Source: an uncultured Flavobacteriaceae bacterium
Lineage (GTDB): Bacteria > Bacteroidota > Bacteroidia > Flavobacteriales > Flavobacteriaceae
Length of the DNA stretch: 64,000 bases
Direction: 5' to 3'
NCBI GenBank assembly: GCA_947497145.1
Contig: CANMFQ010000002.1
Span: forward strand, 186,001-250,000
In this document: one piece after another, positions 16,686 through 25,403 of the stretch
How the letters are laid out: the number at the start of each line of letters is the position of its first letter
How positions within the stretch are numbered: position 1 is the stretch's first letter
Made by a program: the position numbers and the translations under genes
Notes under the pieces: model-generated
Seen by the model: only the letters and a program-made list of their open reading frames with translations
Databases searched by the model: none
What the model was told of the DNA's origin: nothing

Positions 16686-17827
16686 TTCAAACCGCAAAAA
16701 GATTAGAAACAGTTCAGGAATACTACTTCTCTAAAAAACTTAGGGAAGTACGCGGATTAATAGCAAAGGGGCGCCCTGTGATAAATATGGGCATAGGTAG
16801 CCCAGATTTGGCACCTGCCGATACGGTAATTAAAGCAATTCAAAATGCGGTTACTGATGCAGGAGCCCACCAATATCAAAGTTATCAAGGCTTACCCGAG
16901 CTTCGGGAGGCTATAGCCGATTTTTACACTTCAAAATTTGATGTTGCTGCTGATGCAGCTACTGAGATTTTGCCTTTAATGGGGTCAAAAGAAGGTATTA
17001 TGCACATCAGTATGGCTTTTTTAAATGAAGGCGATGGGGTGCTAATTCCCAATCCAGGATACCCTACCTATACTTCGGTTAGTAAATTGGTGGGAGCAAA
17101 ACCTTTGTATTATGACTTACATGAAGATATGGGGTGGTTTCCTGATTTAGCATTGTTGGAAGAAGAAGATTTGTCTGCTGTAAAATTAATGTGGGTAAGT
17201 TATCCACATATGCCTACGGGGGCTATGGCTACCAAGGGGCAAATGGAAAAGTTGGTGGCGTTCGCAAAACGCAATGATATACTATTGGTTAATGACAATC
17301 CGTATAGTTTTGTTTTGAACGAAAATCCAAGGAGTATTTTGAGTATTGACGGGGCTAAAGAGGTGGCTTTAGAGCTTAATTCTTTGAGCAAAACCTTCAA
17401 TATGGCGGGTTGGCGTGTAGGTATGGTTTTAGGAAGTGCTGCACATATAACAGCCATCTTAAAAGTAAAGAGTAATATGGATTCAGGAATGTTCTATGGC
17501 ATTCAAAAAGGAGCTATAGCAGCTTTAAAAAGTCCGCAAGCATGGTTTGATGATTTAAATGCCGTGTATGAAAAGCGAAGGGCATTAATTTTTGAGTTAG
17601 CCGATAAACTAGGATGTGTTTATGATACTACAGCTGTAGGTATGTTTGTTTGGGCAAAGTTACCCAACGGAGTGCCATCAGCTGAAAAATTTATAGATGA
17701 TGTTCTATATGATAAAGATATTTTTATAACCCCAGGAACAATTTTTGGTAGTAACGGTGAAGGTTATATCCGATTTTCATTGTGTGTCACAGAAACCAAA
17801 ATTAAAGAAGCCATAGCAAGGTTTTAA
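16682..17827 (+). CDS. Class I/II pyridoxal-phosphate aminotransferase (probable aromatic aminotransferase)
   Basis: A 381-residue fold-type I aminotransferase. It shows the substrate-binding N-terminal region (INMGIGSPDLAPAD), the NPGYPTY loop, the aspartate-tyrosine region NDNPYSF, and the PLP lysine in SLSKTFNMAGWR. Its place between pheA and tyrA suggests that it transaminates phenylpyruvate and 4-hydroxyphenylpyruvate (last step of Phe and Tyr synthesis); this is inferred from context, since the sequence resembles the broad aspartate/LL-diaminopimelate aminotransferase group. It starts within the pheA stop codon. Confidence 0.9.
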   Translation: MIQTAKRLETVQEYYFSKKLREVRGLIAKGRPVINMGIGSPDLAPADTVIKAIQNAVTDAGAHQYQSYQGLPELREAIADFYTSKFDVAADAATEILPLMGSKEGIMHISMAFLNEGDGVLIPNPGYPTYTSVSKLVGAKPLYYDLHEDMGWFPDLALLEEEDLSAVKLMWVSYPHMPTGAMATKGQMEKLVAFAKRNDILLVNDNPYSFVLNENPRSILSIDGAKEVALELNSLSKTFNMAGWRVGMVLGSAAHITAILKVKSNMDSGMFYGIQKGAIAALKSPQAWFDDLNAVYEKRRALIFELADKLGCVYDTTAVGMFVWAKLPNGVPSAEKFIDDVLYDKDIFITPGTIFGSNGEGYIRFSLCVTETKIKEAIARF

Positions 17828-17850
17828 GTAAGAAACAGTAAGATAATAAG

Positions 17851-18714
17851 ATGAACGTATTTGTAATCGGTATCGGGTTAATAGGAGGGTCAATGGCCAA
17901 AGATATTAAGCGAATTTCGCCTGATACTAAAATTTATGGCATTGATACCAACCCAGCACATGTAGATGAGGCTTTGACTTTGCAGTTGATTGATGAGAAA
18001 GCAAGCTATGATGATTTACCACTTGCTGATTTGGTGATCGTTACCGTGCCTGTAGATGTTATGCTTACTGAGCTTCCTAAAATATTAGATCTCGTTCATG
18101 ATAATTGTGTGGTGTTTGATGGGGGGTCAACAAAACATCAAATTTGTAAAGTGCTAGCAGACCATCCAAAGCGCAGAAACTATTTAGCATGCCACCCCAT
18201 AGCGGGAACAGAATTTTCGGGCCCTGCTGCTGCCATCGAAAACTTGTACAAAGGCAAAACTAATATTATTTGTGAGGTAGAAAAAACAGCTTTTAAATTA
18301 CAAGAAAGAGCTTTAGAATTGTTTCAAAAAATGGGCATGCGTATTCGGTATATGAATCCAGAGGCGCATGATAAGCACATTGCTTATGTATCACATTTGT
18401 CACACATCAGCTCTTTTATGTTAGGAAAGACGGTTATTGAGAAAGAGAAAAATGAACGTGATATTTTTGACATGGCAGGATCAGGTTTTGAGAGCACTGT
18501 GCGTTTGGCAAAAAGTTCACCAGCCATGTGGACACCCATATTTCAGCAGAACAAAAATAATGTGGTAGAGACCTTAGAAGAATACATTCAAAACCTAGAA
18601 GCGTTTAAAGAAATGCTCTTGTCTGATGATTATAAGGGTATTTATAATGAAATGGACAGTACAAATAAAATAAAGGAGATTTTAAATGGTATACCGCTTA
18701 ATGAGAAAATATAA
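17851..18714 (+). CDS. tyrA: Prephenate dehydrogenase
   Basis: Oxidatively decarboxylates prephenate to 4-hydroxyphenylpyruvate for tyrosine synthesis. The N-terminal Rossmann fold begins at once with VIGIGLIGGSMAKDI; the prephenate-site region includes CHPIAGTEFSGP and the HDKHIAYVSHLSH motif with conserved histidines. At 287 residues it is monofunctional, without chorismate mutase or ACT domains, and starts 23 bases after the aminotransferase. Confidence 0.93.
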   Translation: MNVFVIGIGLIGGSMAKDIKRISPDTKIYGIDTNPAHVDEALTLQLIDEKASYDDLPLADLVIVTVPVDVMLTELPKILDLVHDNCVVFDGGSTKHQICKVLADHPKRRNYLACHPIAGTEFSGPAAAIENLYKGKTNIICEVEKTAFKLQERALELFQKMGMRIRYMNPEAHDKHIAYVSHLSHISSFMLGKTVIEKEKNERDIFDMAGSGFESTVRLAKSSPAMWTPIFQQNKNNVVETLEEYIQNLEAFKEMLLSDDYKGIYNEMDSTNKIKEILNGIPLNEKI

Positions 18715-18814
18715 TTAAAAAACTAGGAATGAAGAGCATGGTGCTTTTGAGCCTTAGATTACGTATTTATAAATAAGAATTAAAACAATAGAAATACAAT
18801 AAAACCAAAAAGTA

Positions 18815-19897
18815 ATGGAGAATACAAAAGAAATGAGAACATGGTTGGATGATATGGGTTTAGATCATCCACTAGTAATAGCAGGGCCATGTAGTGCAGA
18901 AACAGAAGAGCAAGTATTGGGTATTGCACATGCATTGAAAGATACTGATGTAAACTACTACCGTGCAGGAATTTGGAAGCCAAGAACACGTCCAGGGAAT
19001 TTTGAAGGCGTAGGCGCTTTAGGATTAAAATGGTTGCAAAAGGTTAAAGAAGAAACGGGATTAAAAACCGCTACAGAGGTAGCAAACAAAGCACACGTTG
19101 AGTTGGCTTTAGAGCATGACGTAGATTTACTGTGGATTGGTGCGCGTTCAACCGTTAGTCCATTTATTATGCAAGAATTGGCAGATGCTTTAGAGGGTAC
19201 TGATAAAATTGTATTGGTAAAAAACCCTGTAAATCCTGATTTAGCTTTATGGTTAGGTGGTATCGAACGTTTGCACACGGCTGGTATTAAAAAATTGGGT
19301 GCTATTCATAGAGGATTTTCTACTTACGAAAAATCAAAATACAGAAACATACCAGAATGGCAATTGGCTATTGAATTTCAGAATAAATTCCCCGATTTAC
19401 CTTTAATTAATGATCCATCACATATTACAGGTAAACGTGATATGATTTTTGATGTGTCTCAAACTGCATTGGATTTAAATTTTGATGGTTTAATGATTGA
19501 AACACACCATGACCCTGATAACGCTTGGAGTGATGCTGCTCAGCAGGTAACGCCATCACGTTTGGTTCAGATTATGGATGATTTAAAAATTAGAAAAGAG
19601 TCTGATCCTGAGGCGGAGTTCAACAGTCAGTTGAGTAATTTAAGAGCACAAATTGATGTTATTGATAATCAATTGCTTGATACCTTAGGTAAGCGTATGA
19701 AAGTTTCTGATGGTATTGGCGCATTAAAAAAGCAGCGTAATGTTGCCGTTTTACAATCGAGCCGTTGGAATGAGATTTTAGGAAAAATGATTCTAGAAGG
19801 AGAAACTAAAGGACTTAGCGAAGAGTTTGTACTCCGTATGTTCAAAGCTATTCACCAAGAGTCAATTAACCATCAAGAGAAGGTTTTAAAAGCGTAA
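18815..19897 (+). CDS. DAHP synthase fused to chorismate mutase (type II)
   Basis: Bifunctional 360-residue enzyme. Residues about 10-265 form a type I-beta DAHP synthase barrel (VIAGPCSAETEEQV, AGIWKPRTRPGNFEG, INDPSHITGKRD), which makes the first intermediate of the shikimate pathway from PEP and erythrose 4-phosphate. Residues about 270-360 form an AroQ chorismate mutase (LSNLRAQIDVIDNQLLDTLGKRM, VLQSSRWNEIL, LRMFKAIHQESINHQ), which makes prephenate for the PheA and TyrA encoded upstream. The operon thus holds the entry step and the whole Phe/Tyr branch. A strong terminator follows. Confidence 0.94.
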   Translation: MENTKEMRTWLDDMGLDHPLVIAGPCSAETEEQVLGIAHALKDTDVNYYRAGIWKPRTRPGNFEGVGALGLKWLQKVKEETGLKTATEVANKAHVELALEHDVDLLWIGARSTVSPFIMQELADALEGTDKIVLVKNPVNPDLALWLGGIERLHTAGIKKLGAIHRGFSTYEKSKYRNIPEWQLAIEFQNKFPDLPLINDPSHITGKRDMIFDVSQTALDLNFDGLMIETHHDPDNAWSDAAQQVTPSRLVQIMDDLKIRKESDPEAEFNSQLSNLRAQIDVIDNQLLDTLGKRMKVSDGIGALKKQRNVAVLQSSRWNEILGKMILEGETKGLSEEFVLRMFKAIHQESINHQEKVLKA

Positions 19898-19929
19898 GTA
19901 GTACTACTGCCTTTAAGGGCCAAATTAAA

Positions 19930-19963
19930 AACCCATCGTCATTTAGTGATGATGGGTTTTTTT
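19930..19963 (+). terminator. Terminator of the aromatic amino acid operon
   Basis: AACCCATCGTCA (19930-19941) pairs with TGATGATGGGTT (19947-19958) with one G-U pair and a 5-base loop; a run of T follows. It lies about 30 bases after the DAHP synthase stop. Confidence 0.85.
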
Positions 19964-20045
19964 GATTTTTGCAAGTTGTTAAACCCGTGTGTTAAAACAT
20001 TGTTTTACTGTATTGCATAGTTGTTGGCTATACGAGAGAGAGGAG

Positions 20046-20082
20046 AGAAGATTCAAGAAACAAGAGCCAAGAAACAGGACTG
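20046..20082. repeat. Third copy of the TTCAAGAAACAAGAG repeat
   Basis: AAGATTCAAGAAACAAGAG, then CCAAGAAACAGGACT, matches the left arm of the element at 6333-6363 with about three mismatches in 34 bases. Only one arm is present here. It sits in the gap between two convergent operons. Confidence 0.5.
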
Positions 20083-20183
20083 ATAAAGTCTCGGTATTTT
20101 GCTCTTTTTTCTTCCAGCGCAGCGGTCTTTAACCCAGGTAGACACTCCATAGTGTCATAAATCGGCTTAAAGCATTGTTGCTG

Positions 20184-22805
20184 TTAGCTAGTCGCCTTTT
20201 TATTCTTCGTAAGCAACCGTTTTATCTCATTCAATTTCATCAAGGCTTCAACGGGCGTAAGTGTATTGATGTCTAAATGGGTTATTTCTTCTTTAATTTG
20301 TTCCAAAAGGGGGTCGTCTAAATTAAAAAAGCTGAGTTGCATTTCATTTTGAGCCGCATTAAGGTTGTCGGTCAGCTCTTCGTTAGAATGTGATTTCTCA
20401 AGCTTTTTAAGAATTTTATTCGCCTTTGAAATTACAGGCTGCGGCATGCCAGCCATTTTGGCAACATGTATTCCAAAACTGTGCTCACTGCCTCCTTCGG
20501 TCAATTTGCGTAGAAAAAGTACATTGTCTTTTAATTCCTTTACAGATACATTATAGTTTTTAATGCGTTCAAAAGTAGTAGACATCTCATTCAATTCATG
20601 GTAGTGGGTTGCAAACAGGGTTTTTGCACGTGCCGGGTGCTCGTGTAAATATTCTGATATAGCCCAAGCAATTGAAATACCATCATAGGTGCTGGTGCCC
20701 CTGCCTATTTCATCTAAAAGTACCAAGCTACGCTCAGAAAGATTATTTAAGATGGAGGCCGTTTCATTCATTTCAACCATAAAAGTTGATTCGCCCATAG
20801 AGATGTTGTCGCTAGCACCTACACGGGTGAAAATTTTGTCTACATAGCCAATTTTGGCTGATTCGGCTGGTACAAAACTTCCCATTTGTGCCAATAGAAC
20901 AATAAGGGCAGTTTGCCGTAAAATAGCCGATTTACCACTCATATTAGGCCCTGTAATCATTATAATTTGCTGGTTGTCTCTATTTAAGATAACATCATTA
21001 GCAATATAAGCTTCACCCAAGGGCAATTGTTTTTCAATAACAGGATGTCGACCATTTATAATCGCTATTTCTGTTGAGTCATTCATGCTGGGGGCAGCAT
21101 AATTATTCTCTTTGGCTAATTGCGTGAACCCACAGAGGCAATCGAGTTGGGCAATTTGATAAGCATTATTTTGAACCGGTGTAATGTACTCTTGCATCCA
21201 TACCACCAACTGCGAAAACAATTGTTGTTCTAGGCTTAAGATACGCTCTTCGGCACCCAGTATTTTGTGTTCGTATTCTTTGAGCTCTTCCGTGATGTAT
21301 CGCTCAGCGTTTACCAAAGTTTGTTTGCGTATCCACTCTTCTGGTACTTTGTCTTTATGCGTGTTGCGTACTTCAATATAATAGCCAAAAACGTTGTTTG
21401 AAGCTATTTTTAGCGAGGTGATACCTGTGCGTTCCGTTTCACGCTCAAGCATTTTGTTTAGATAATCTTTACCAGAAAAAGCCAATAATCGCAGTTCGTC
21501 TAACTCTTCTGAGTAACCGTCGGCAATGGTTTTGCCTTTAGGAATATGAACAGGCGCTTCTTCATTAAGCATTTCTTTAATCTTAGCACGTAGCAAATCG
21601 CAGTTGTGAAGTTGATCAGCAATGAGTTGCAGGGCTTCATTCTTGCTATGTGCGGTTAGCTGCTTAATGGGTAATATGGCTTCCAACGAATTTTTAAGTT
21701 GAATAACCTCTTTTGGGTTTATTTTTCCGGTAGCGACTTTTGAAATTAGACGCTCCAAATCACCCATTTGTTTTATGTTGTGTTGTAACTTTATTAGCGT
21801 TTCTTCTTCACTGATTAAATGAGAAATAACCTCATGACGTCGTCTTATCTTTTCAATATTTTTTAAAGGAAGCGCCAGCCAGCGTTTTAATAATCGGCCA
21901 CCCATGGGCGAAATGGTCTTGTCAATAATATCAAGTAGCGTTACCGCATTGAGGTTTGTTGAATGATAGAGCTCTAGGTTTCTAATGGTGAAACGATCCA
22001 TCCAAATGTGTTCTTCTTCGGCTATGCGTTTAAGGGTGTTGATATGTTGTAAACGCTGGTGTTGCGTTTCTGAGAGATAATGCAAAACTACCCCTGAGGC
22101 AATAATACCATGTTGTAAATGTGCAACACCAAAACCTTTTAATGTTTTTGTTTTAAAATGGTTGGTAAGCGTTTCAAGGGTATAGTCTTCTTGAAAAACC
22201 CAATCTTCCACAAAAAAAGTATGAAACTGAGTTCCAAAAGTGTCTAAAAATTCTTTTTTATGGGCTTTTGATACCAAAACTTCATTGGGTGCTAAGTTTT
22301 GAAGCAGTTTGTCTATTTGCTCTTCATTGCCTTCTGCTGTTAAAAACTCACCTGTTGAAATATCAACAAAAGAAACCCCGATGAATTTTCGACCAAAATG
22401 GACAGCGCATAAAAAATTATTGGTCTTGGCATGAAGAATATCATCATTCATAGCTACCCCTGGCGTAACCAATTCTGTAACCCCACGTTTTACAATAGTC
22501 TTAGTCATTTTGGGGTCTTCCAATTGGTCACAAATAGCAACGCGTTGCCCAGCTTTAACAAGTTTTGGTAAATAGGTGTTTAATGAATGGTGTGGAAAAC
22601 CAGCCAGTTCAGTACGATCACCCCCGTTGTTTCTATGGGTAAGGATAATACCGAGAATTTTAGAGGCCTTTACTGCATCCTCGCCAAAAGTTTCATAAAA
22701 ATCACCCACACGAAATAACAACAGCGCATCAGGATATTTGGTCTTGATGGTGTTATACTGTTGCATTAAAGGCGTAACTTTTTTCTTTTTTGCCGCTTTT
22801 TTCAA
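20184..22805 (-). CDS. mutS: DNA mismatch repair protein MutS
   Basis: Recognises mismatches and starts repair. The 873-residue protein has the mismatch-binding F-Y-E motif ([16 protein letters not shown]), connector and lever domains, and the C-terminal ATPase with Walker [10 protein letters not shown] and Walker [17 protein letters not shown], followed by ATHYHEL and the helix-turn-helix C-terminus. The start is a TTG at 22805, because an in-frame stop lies just upstream and the next ATG (22766) would remove the K-rich segment before TPLMQQY that Bacteroidota MutS proteins usually carry. Either start leaves the mismatch-binding domain intact. Confidence 0.96.
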   Translation of the reverse strand: MKKAAKKKKVTPLMQQYNTIKTKYPDALLLFRVGDFYETFGEDAVKASKILGIILTHRNNGGDRTELAGFPHHSLNTYLPKLVKAGQRVAICDQLEDPKMTKTIVKRGVTELVTPGVAMNDDILHAKTNNFLCAVHFGRKFIGVSFVDISTGEFLTAEGNEEQIDKLLQNLAPNEVLVSKAHKKEFLDTFGTQFHTFFVEDWVFQEDYTLETLTNHFKTKTLKGFGVAHLQHGIIASGVVLHYLSETQHQRLQHINTLKRIAEEEHIWMDRFTIRNLELYHSTNLNAVTLLDIIDKTISPMGGRLLKRWLALPLKNIEKIRRRHEVISHLISEEETLIKLQHNIKQMGDLERLISKVATGKINPKEVIQLKNSLEAILPIKQLTAHSKNEALQLIADQLHNCDLLRAKIKEMLNEEAPVHIPKGKTIADGYSEELDELRLLAFSGKDYLNKMLERETERTGITSLKIASNNVFGYYIEVRNTHKDKVPEEWIRKQTLVNAERYITEELKEYEHKILGAEERILSLEQQLFSQLVVWMQEYITPVQNNAYQIAQLDCLCGFTQLAKENNYAAPSMNDSTEIAIINGRHPVIEKQLPLGEAYIANDVILNRDNQQIIMITGPNMSGKSAILRQTALIVLLAQMGSFVPAESAKIGYVDKIFTRVGASDNISMGESTFMVEMNETASILNNLSERSLVLLDEIGRGTSTYDGISIAWAISEYLHEHPARAKTLFATHYHELNEMSTTFERIKNYNVSVKELKDNVLFLRKLTEGGSEHSFGIHVAKMAGMPQPVISKANKILKKLEKSHSNEELTDNLNAAQNEMQLSFFNLDDPLLEQIKEEITHLDINTLTPVEALMKLNEIKRLLTKNKKATS

Positions 22806-22845
22806 ATCGTTTTTTTTTGTTTATCAACTATCAAAACGAATGTAC

Positions 22846-22853
22846 TATTTTTG
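22846..22853 (+). promoter_or_regulatory. Bacteroidota -7 box upstream of the TrmH-type gene
   Basis: TATTTTTG fits TAnnTTTG exactly. TTTG at 22816-22819 is 26 bases upstream, too far for the normal spacing, so only the -7 part is supported. The gene starts at 22983. Confidence 0.3.
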
Positions 22854-22982
22854 CCGTGGAAACCACAGTTTTGTTAATATGTTGGGGATAAGTTTTTGGC
22901 TTTGTAACTGTTGTCAAAGGCAAAAAAGGAGACAAAGAAACTCGGGTTTTAGTGTGGAAGGAGTATAAATATCAAATGAAGG

Positions 22983-23513
22983 ATGCGAAAATTAAAAAAT
23001 GAAGAGCTAGTTCGCTTGGATGTTGATGCATTTAAGAAAGTAGCTAAAACACCTATTGTAATTGTATTAGACAATATTCGTAGTTTAAATAACATTGGTT
23101 CCGTGTTTAGAACTGCTGATGCTTTTTTGATAGAAAAAATTCACTTGTGTGGTATAACTGCTGTACCGCCACACAAAGATATTCGGAAAACAGCACTTGG
23201 GGCTACAGAAAGTGTTTCGTGGCAATATCATGAGCATACCTTAGATGTAATTACGAGCTACAATGAAAAAGGGTATGAAACCATAGCAGTTGAGCAGGCC
23301 GAAAATGCAACGATGTTACATGATTTTGTTGCTACAAACGATAAGAAATATGTGTTGGTTTTTGGTAATGAAGTAAAAGGGGTAAGCCAAGATGTGGTAG
23401 ATGTTTGTACAGAAGTAGTAGAGATACCGCAATTTGGCACGAAACATTCTTTAAATATTTCTGTGAGTGCGGGAGTGGTTGTTTGGCATTTGTGGGCAAA
23501 ATTAAACCAATAA
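22983..23513 (+). CDS. TrmH/SpoU family RNA 2'-O-methyltransferase
   Basis: A 176-residue SPOUT methyltransferase, without the extra N-terminal substrate-binding domain of longer relatives. The three SPOUT motifs are visible: IVLDNIRSLNNIGSVFRTADAF (motif 1, with the catalytic-region N and R), YVLVFGNEVKGVSQDVVD (motif 2) and IPQFGTKHSLNISVSAGVVVWHL (motif 3, cofactor-binding knot). It probably methylates a ribose in tRNA or rRNA; the target cannot be told. Divergent from mutS. Confidence 0.9.
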   Translation: MRKLKNEELVRLDVDAFKKVAKTPIVIVLDNIRSLNNIGSVFRTADAFLIEKIHLCGITAVPPHKDIRKTALGATESVSWQYHEHTLDVITSYNEKGYETIAVEQAENATMLHDFVATNDKKYVLVFGNEVKGVSQDVVDVCTEVVEIPQFGTKHSLNISVSAGVVVWHLWAKLNQ

Positions 23514-23533
23514 AAAAGCCCGATAAACGGGCT
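23512..23533 (-). terminator. Small GC-rich terminator, best read on the minus strand
   Basis: AGCCCG (23517-23522) and CGGGCT (23528-23533) form a 6-bp stem with a 5-base loop. On the minus strand it is followed by TTTTTTA, as expected for the folK-dnk transcript that ends at 23668. It overlaps the stop codon of the TrmH-type gene on the other strand. Confidence 0.6.
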
Positions 23534-23667
23534 AATATATAGTTTGAGTTAGTAAGTTCAAAACTGGTGTTTTGATTTAAGAGATAGTAAAAAAAGACTG
23601 TTTTTATAAATCTTAAAGGGCTAATTACGTAAAACTATCTGTTTTGTGCAACATTTTCGAAGAAAAA

Positions 23668-24813
23668 CTAAAAAGGAAGGTGCACTGCAAATTTTATAAT
23701 CTTATTAATAATAGTTTGGTAATCTTCTTCTCTTTTTACAAAATCTAAATCACCAAGATCAATAATTAGATTGTTTTGTTCGGGGTAACTGCGTATAAAA
23801 TTAAAATAGCCGGCATTGATTTCTTCAAGATATGTTGTGCTTATATTTTGCTCAAAATCTCTTCCTCGTTGTTTTATGTTTTCTAACAATCTTTCAGGGC
23901 TTTGATAGAGGTATACATATATATTAGGCTTTTTTACTTCCTTATACATTAAGTGAAATAACTTTTTGTAGAGAATAAATTCTTCCTTTTGAAGCGTAAT
24001 TTTAGCAAAAATCAATGATTTGTATATGTCGTAATCACTCACCATAAAACTTTTGAAAAGATCGTATTGTGAGGTGTCGTCTGTAAATTGCTGGTAGCGA
24101 TCAGCCAAAAATGACATTTCTAAAGGAAAGGCATATCTATGTTGATCTTCGTAAAATTTAGGTAGAAAAGGGTTGTCTTCAAAACGTTCAAGAACTAATT
24201 TGCCATTAAAATCAGCAGCTATTTTATTGGCTAAAGTTGTTTTTCCTGCACCTATATTTCCTTCAACAGCAATAAAATTGATGTTGGCAAAAAAATCGGA
24301 TTTATTCTTAAATAATCGAAATTTGGTTTTTGTTAAATCTCCTTTATCTCTGCATTCTTGAAATATGTTACGGGTGTCTTTGTTGTAAATAGGATGGTAA
24401 AACTGTGGAGCAATATCAGCCAAAGGTTTTAGTACAAACTTGCGTGCTGTTAACTTTGGATGTGGAATTACTAAATGTTTAGTATTGTATACTTCTTTAC
24501 CATAATAGAGGATGTCAATATCAATTGGGCGAGAGCTGTACCCTTCTTTTTCATAACGTACTCTCCCTAATTGCGTTTCAATGTCAAGTAACAGCTGCAA
24601 TAACAGTTGCGGGTTGTGTTTTGTTTCTAATGAAAGGCAAATGTTAAAAAAATCGGACGCCTCAAACCCCCAAGAGGCACTTTGATAAACAGGTGATATT
24701 TTTATGATATTACCTACCGTGTTTTGTATAGCGAAAATAGCATCTTGAAGATTACCTAATTTATCGCCTAAATTACTACCTAATGATAAGTATACTGTTT
24801 GCCCTTTTTCCAT
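23668..24813 (-). CDS. folK: HPPK (FolK) fused to deoxynucleoside kinase
   Basis: A 381-residue bifunctional protein. Residues 5-160 are 6-hydroxymethyl-7,8-dihydropterin pyrophosphokinase (VYLSLGSNLGDKLGNL, SRPIDIDIL, LVIPHPKL), a folate-synthesis enzyme. Residues 178-381 are a deoxyadenosine/deoxyguanosine-type kinase with P-loop GNIGAGKTT (185-193), the LERFEDNPFL segment and R-x-R LID residues (KQRGRDFE). The joining segment is about 15 residues with no stop or frameshift. ATG 24813 is chosen over the longer frame (to 24861) because the HPPK strand then starts at residue 7. The same fusion is known in other Bacteroidota. Confidence 0.92.
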   Translation of the reverse strand: MEKGQTVYLSLGSNLGDKLGNLQDAIFAIQNTVGNIIKISPVYQSASWGFEASDFFNICLSLETKHNPQLLLQLLLDIETQLGRVRYEKEGYSSRPIDIDILYYGKEVYNTKHLVIPHPKLTARKFVLKPLADIAPQFYHPIYNKDTRNIFQECRDKGDLTKTKFRLFKNKSDFFANINFIAVEGNIGAGKTTLANKIAADFNGKLVLERFEDNPFLPKFYEDQHRYAFPLEMSFLADRYQQFTDDTSQYDLFKSFMVSDYDIYKSLIFAKITLQKEEFILYKKLFHLMYKEVKKPNIYVYLYQSPERLLENIKQRGRDFEQNISTTYLEEINAGYFNFIRSYPEQNNLIIDLGDLDFVKREEDYQTIINKIIKFAVHLPF

Positions 24814-25370
24814 GAAATCTAAACAAAGTAAGCAAAACAAAATCATATGAATTGCAATCATAATATTTTTTTTAGGCTTTTATTGTGCTGATTTTTCTGT
24901 TACGAAAAATTAACTAGCCAATTGAATAGCTTTCTTAATCTTTATGATTATTTTGCATCTTGATAATCAGTAATTTATGTCTTTTTTGTTTAGTTGTAAT
25001 GTGTTTTTAATGCGCCTTAAAAAAACGATATGGATGTCATACATCTTGTTAGAAGGTACTGTTTTTTATTGACGCAAATTCCTACAATTGATTTATTTTT
25101 AAGTAGTAGAACTTTCCTTGTAGTTTACTTTTTTTGTGTGTTCGTATCTTGATATCGCCCTGCTTTTGTATTTTTAGTTATTTTCTTTTGTTTGCCAAAA
25201 AACTTGTACATCATTAGCTTCGCGATGATTTTCTTTAATATGGGTAGTAAAAAATGACTACGGAAGAAAAGGAAGGGGTGATTATGGGTGGAGTATGTGG
25301 CATTTTTTATAGTTTAAATACGAATATTTTAAAAAAGCACTTTCTAAATTAAAAGTCAATACCAGTTCAT
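24814..25370. other. Long non-coding gap between folK-dnk and sppA
   Basis: About 560 AT-rich bases between divergent genes. I see no reading frame of convincing length, tRNA, or strong hairpin; a weak inverted repeat ATCAT..ATGAT lies near 25211-25230. It probably holds the two divergent promoters. Confidence 0.35.
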
Positions 25371-25378
25371 TATCTTTG
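25371..25378 (+). promoter_or_regulatory. -7 box of the sppA promoter
   Basis: TATCTTTG fits TAnnTTTG exactly; TTA at 25349-25351, 19 bases upstream, is a one-mismatch -33 box. The ATG follows 25 bases after the box. Confidence 0.5.
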
Positions 25379-25403
25379 ACGAACATTTATAATATTTTAA
25401 TTC

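Noticed and set aside
22816-22853. A full -33/-7 promoter before the TrmH-type gene
   Set aside because: TTTG and TATTTTTG are 26 bases apart, outside the 19-21 base spacing; only the -7 box is kept, at low confidence.
22738-22968. A 76-codon + strand frame across the mutS start
   Set aside because: It is mostly antisense to the mutS N-terminus and the gap and has a cysteine/phenylalanine-rich composition unlike a real protein.
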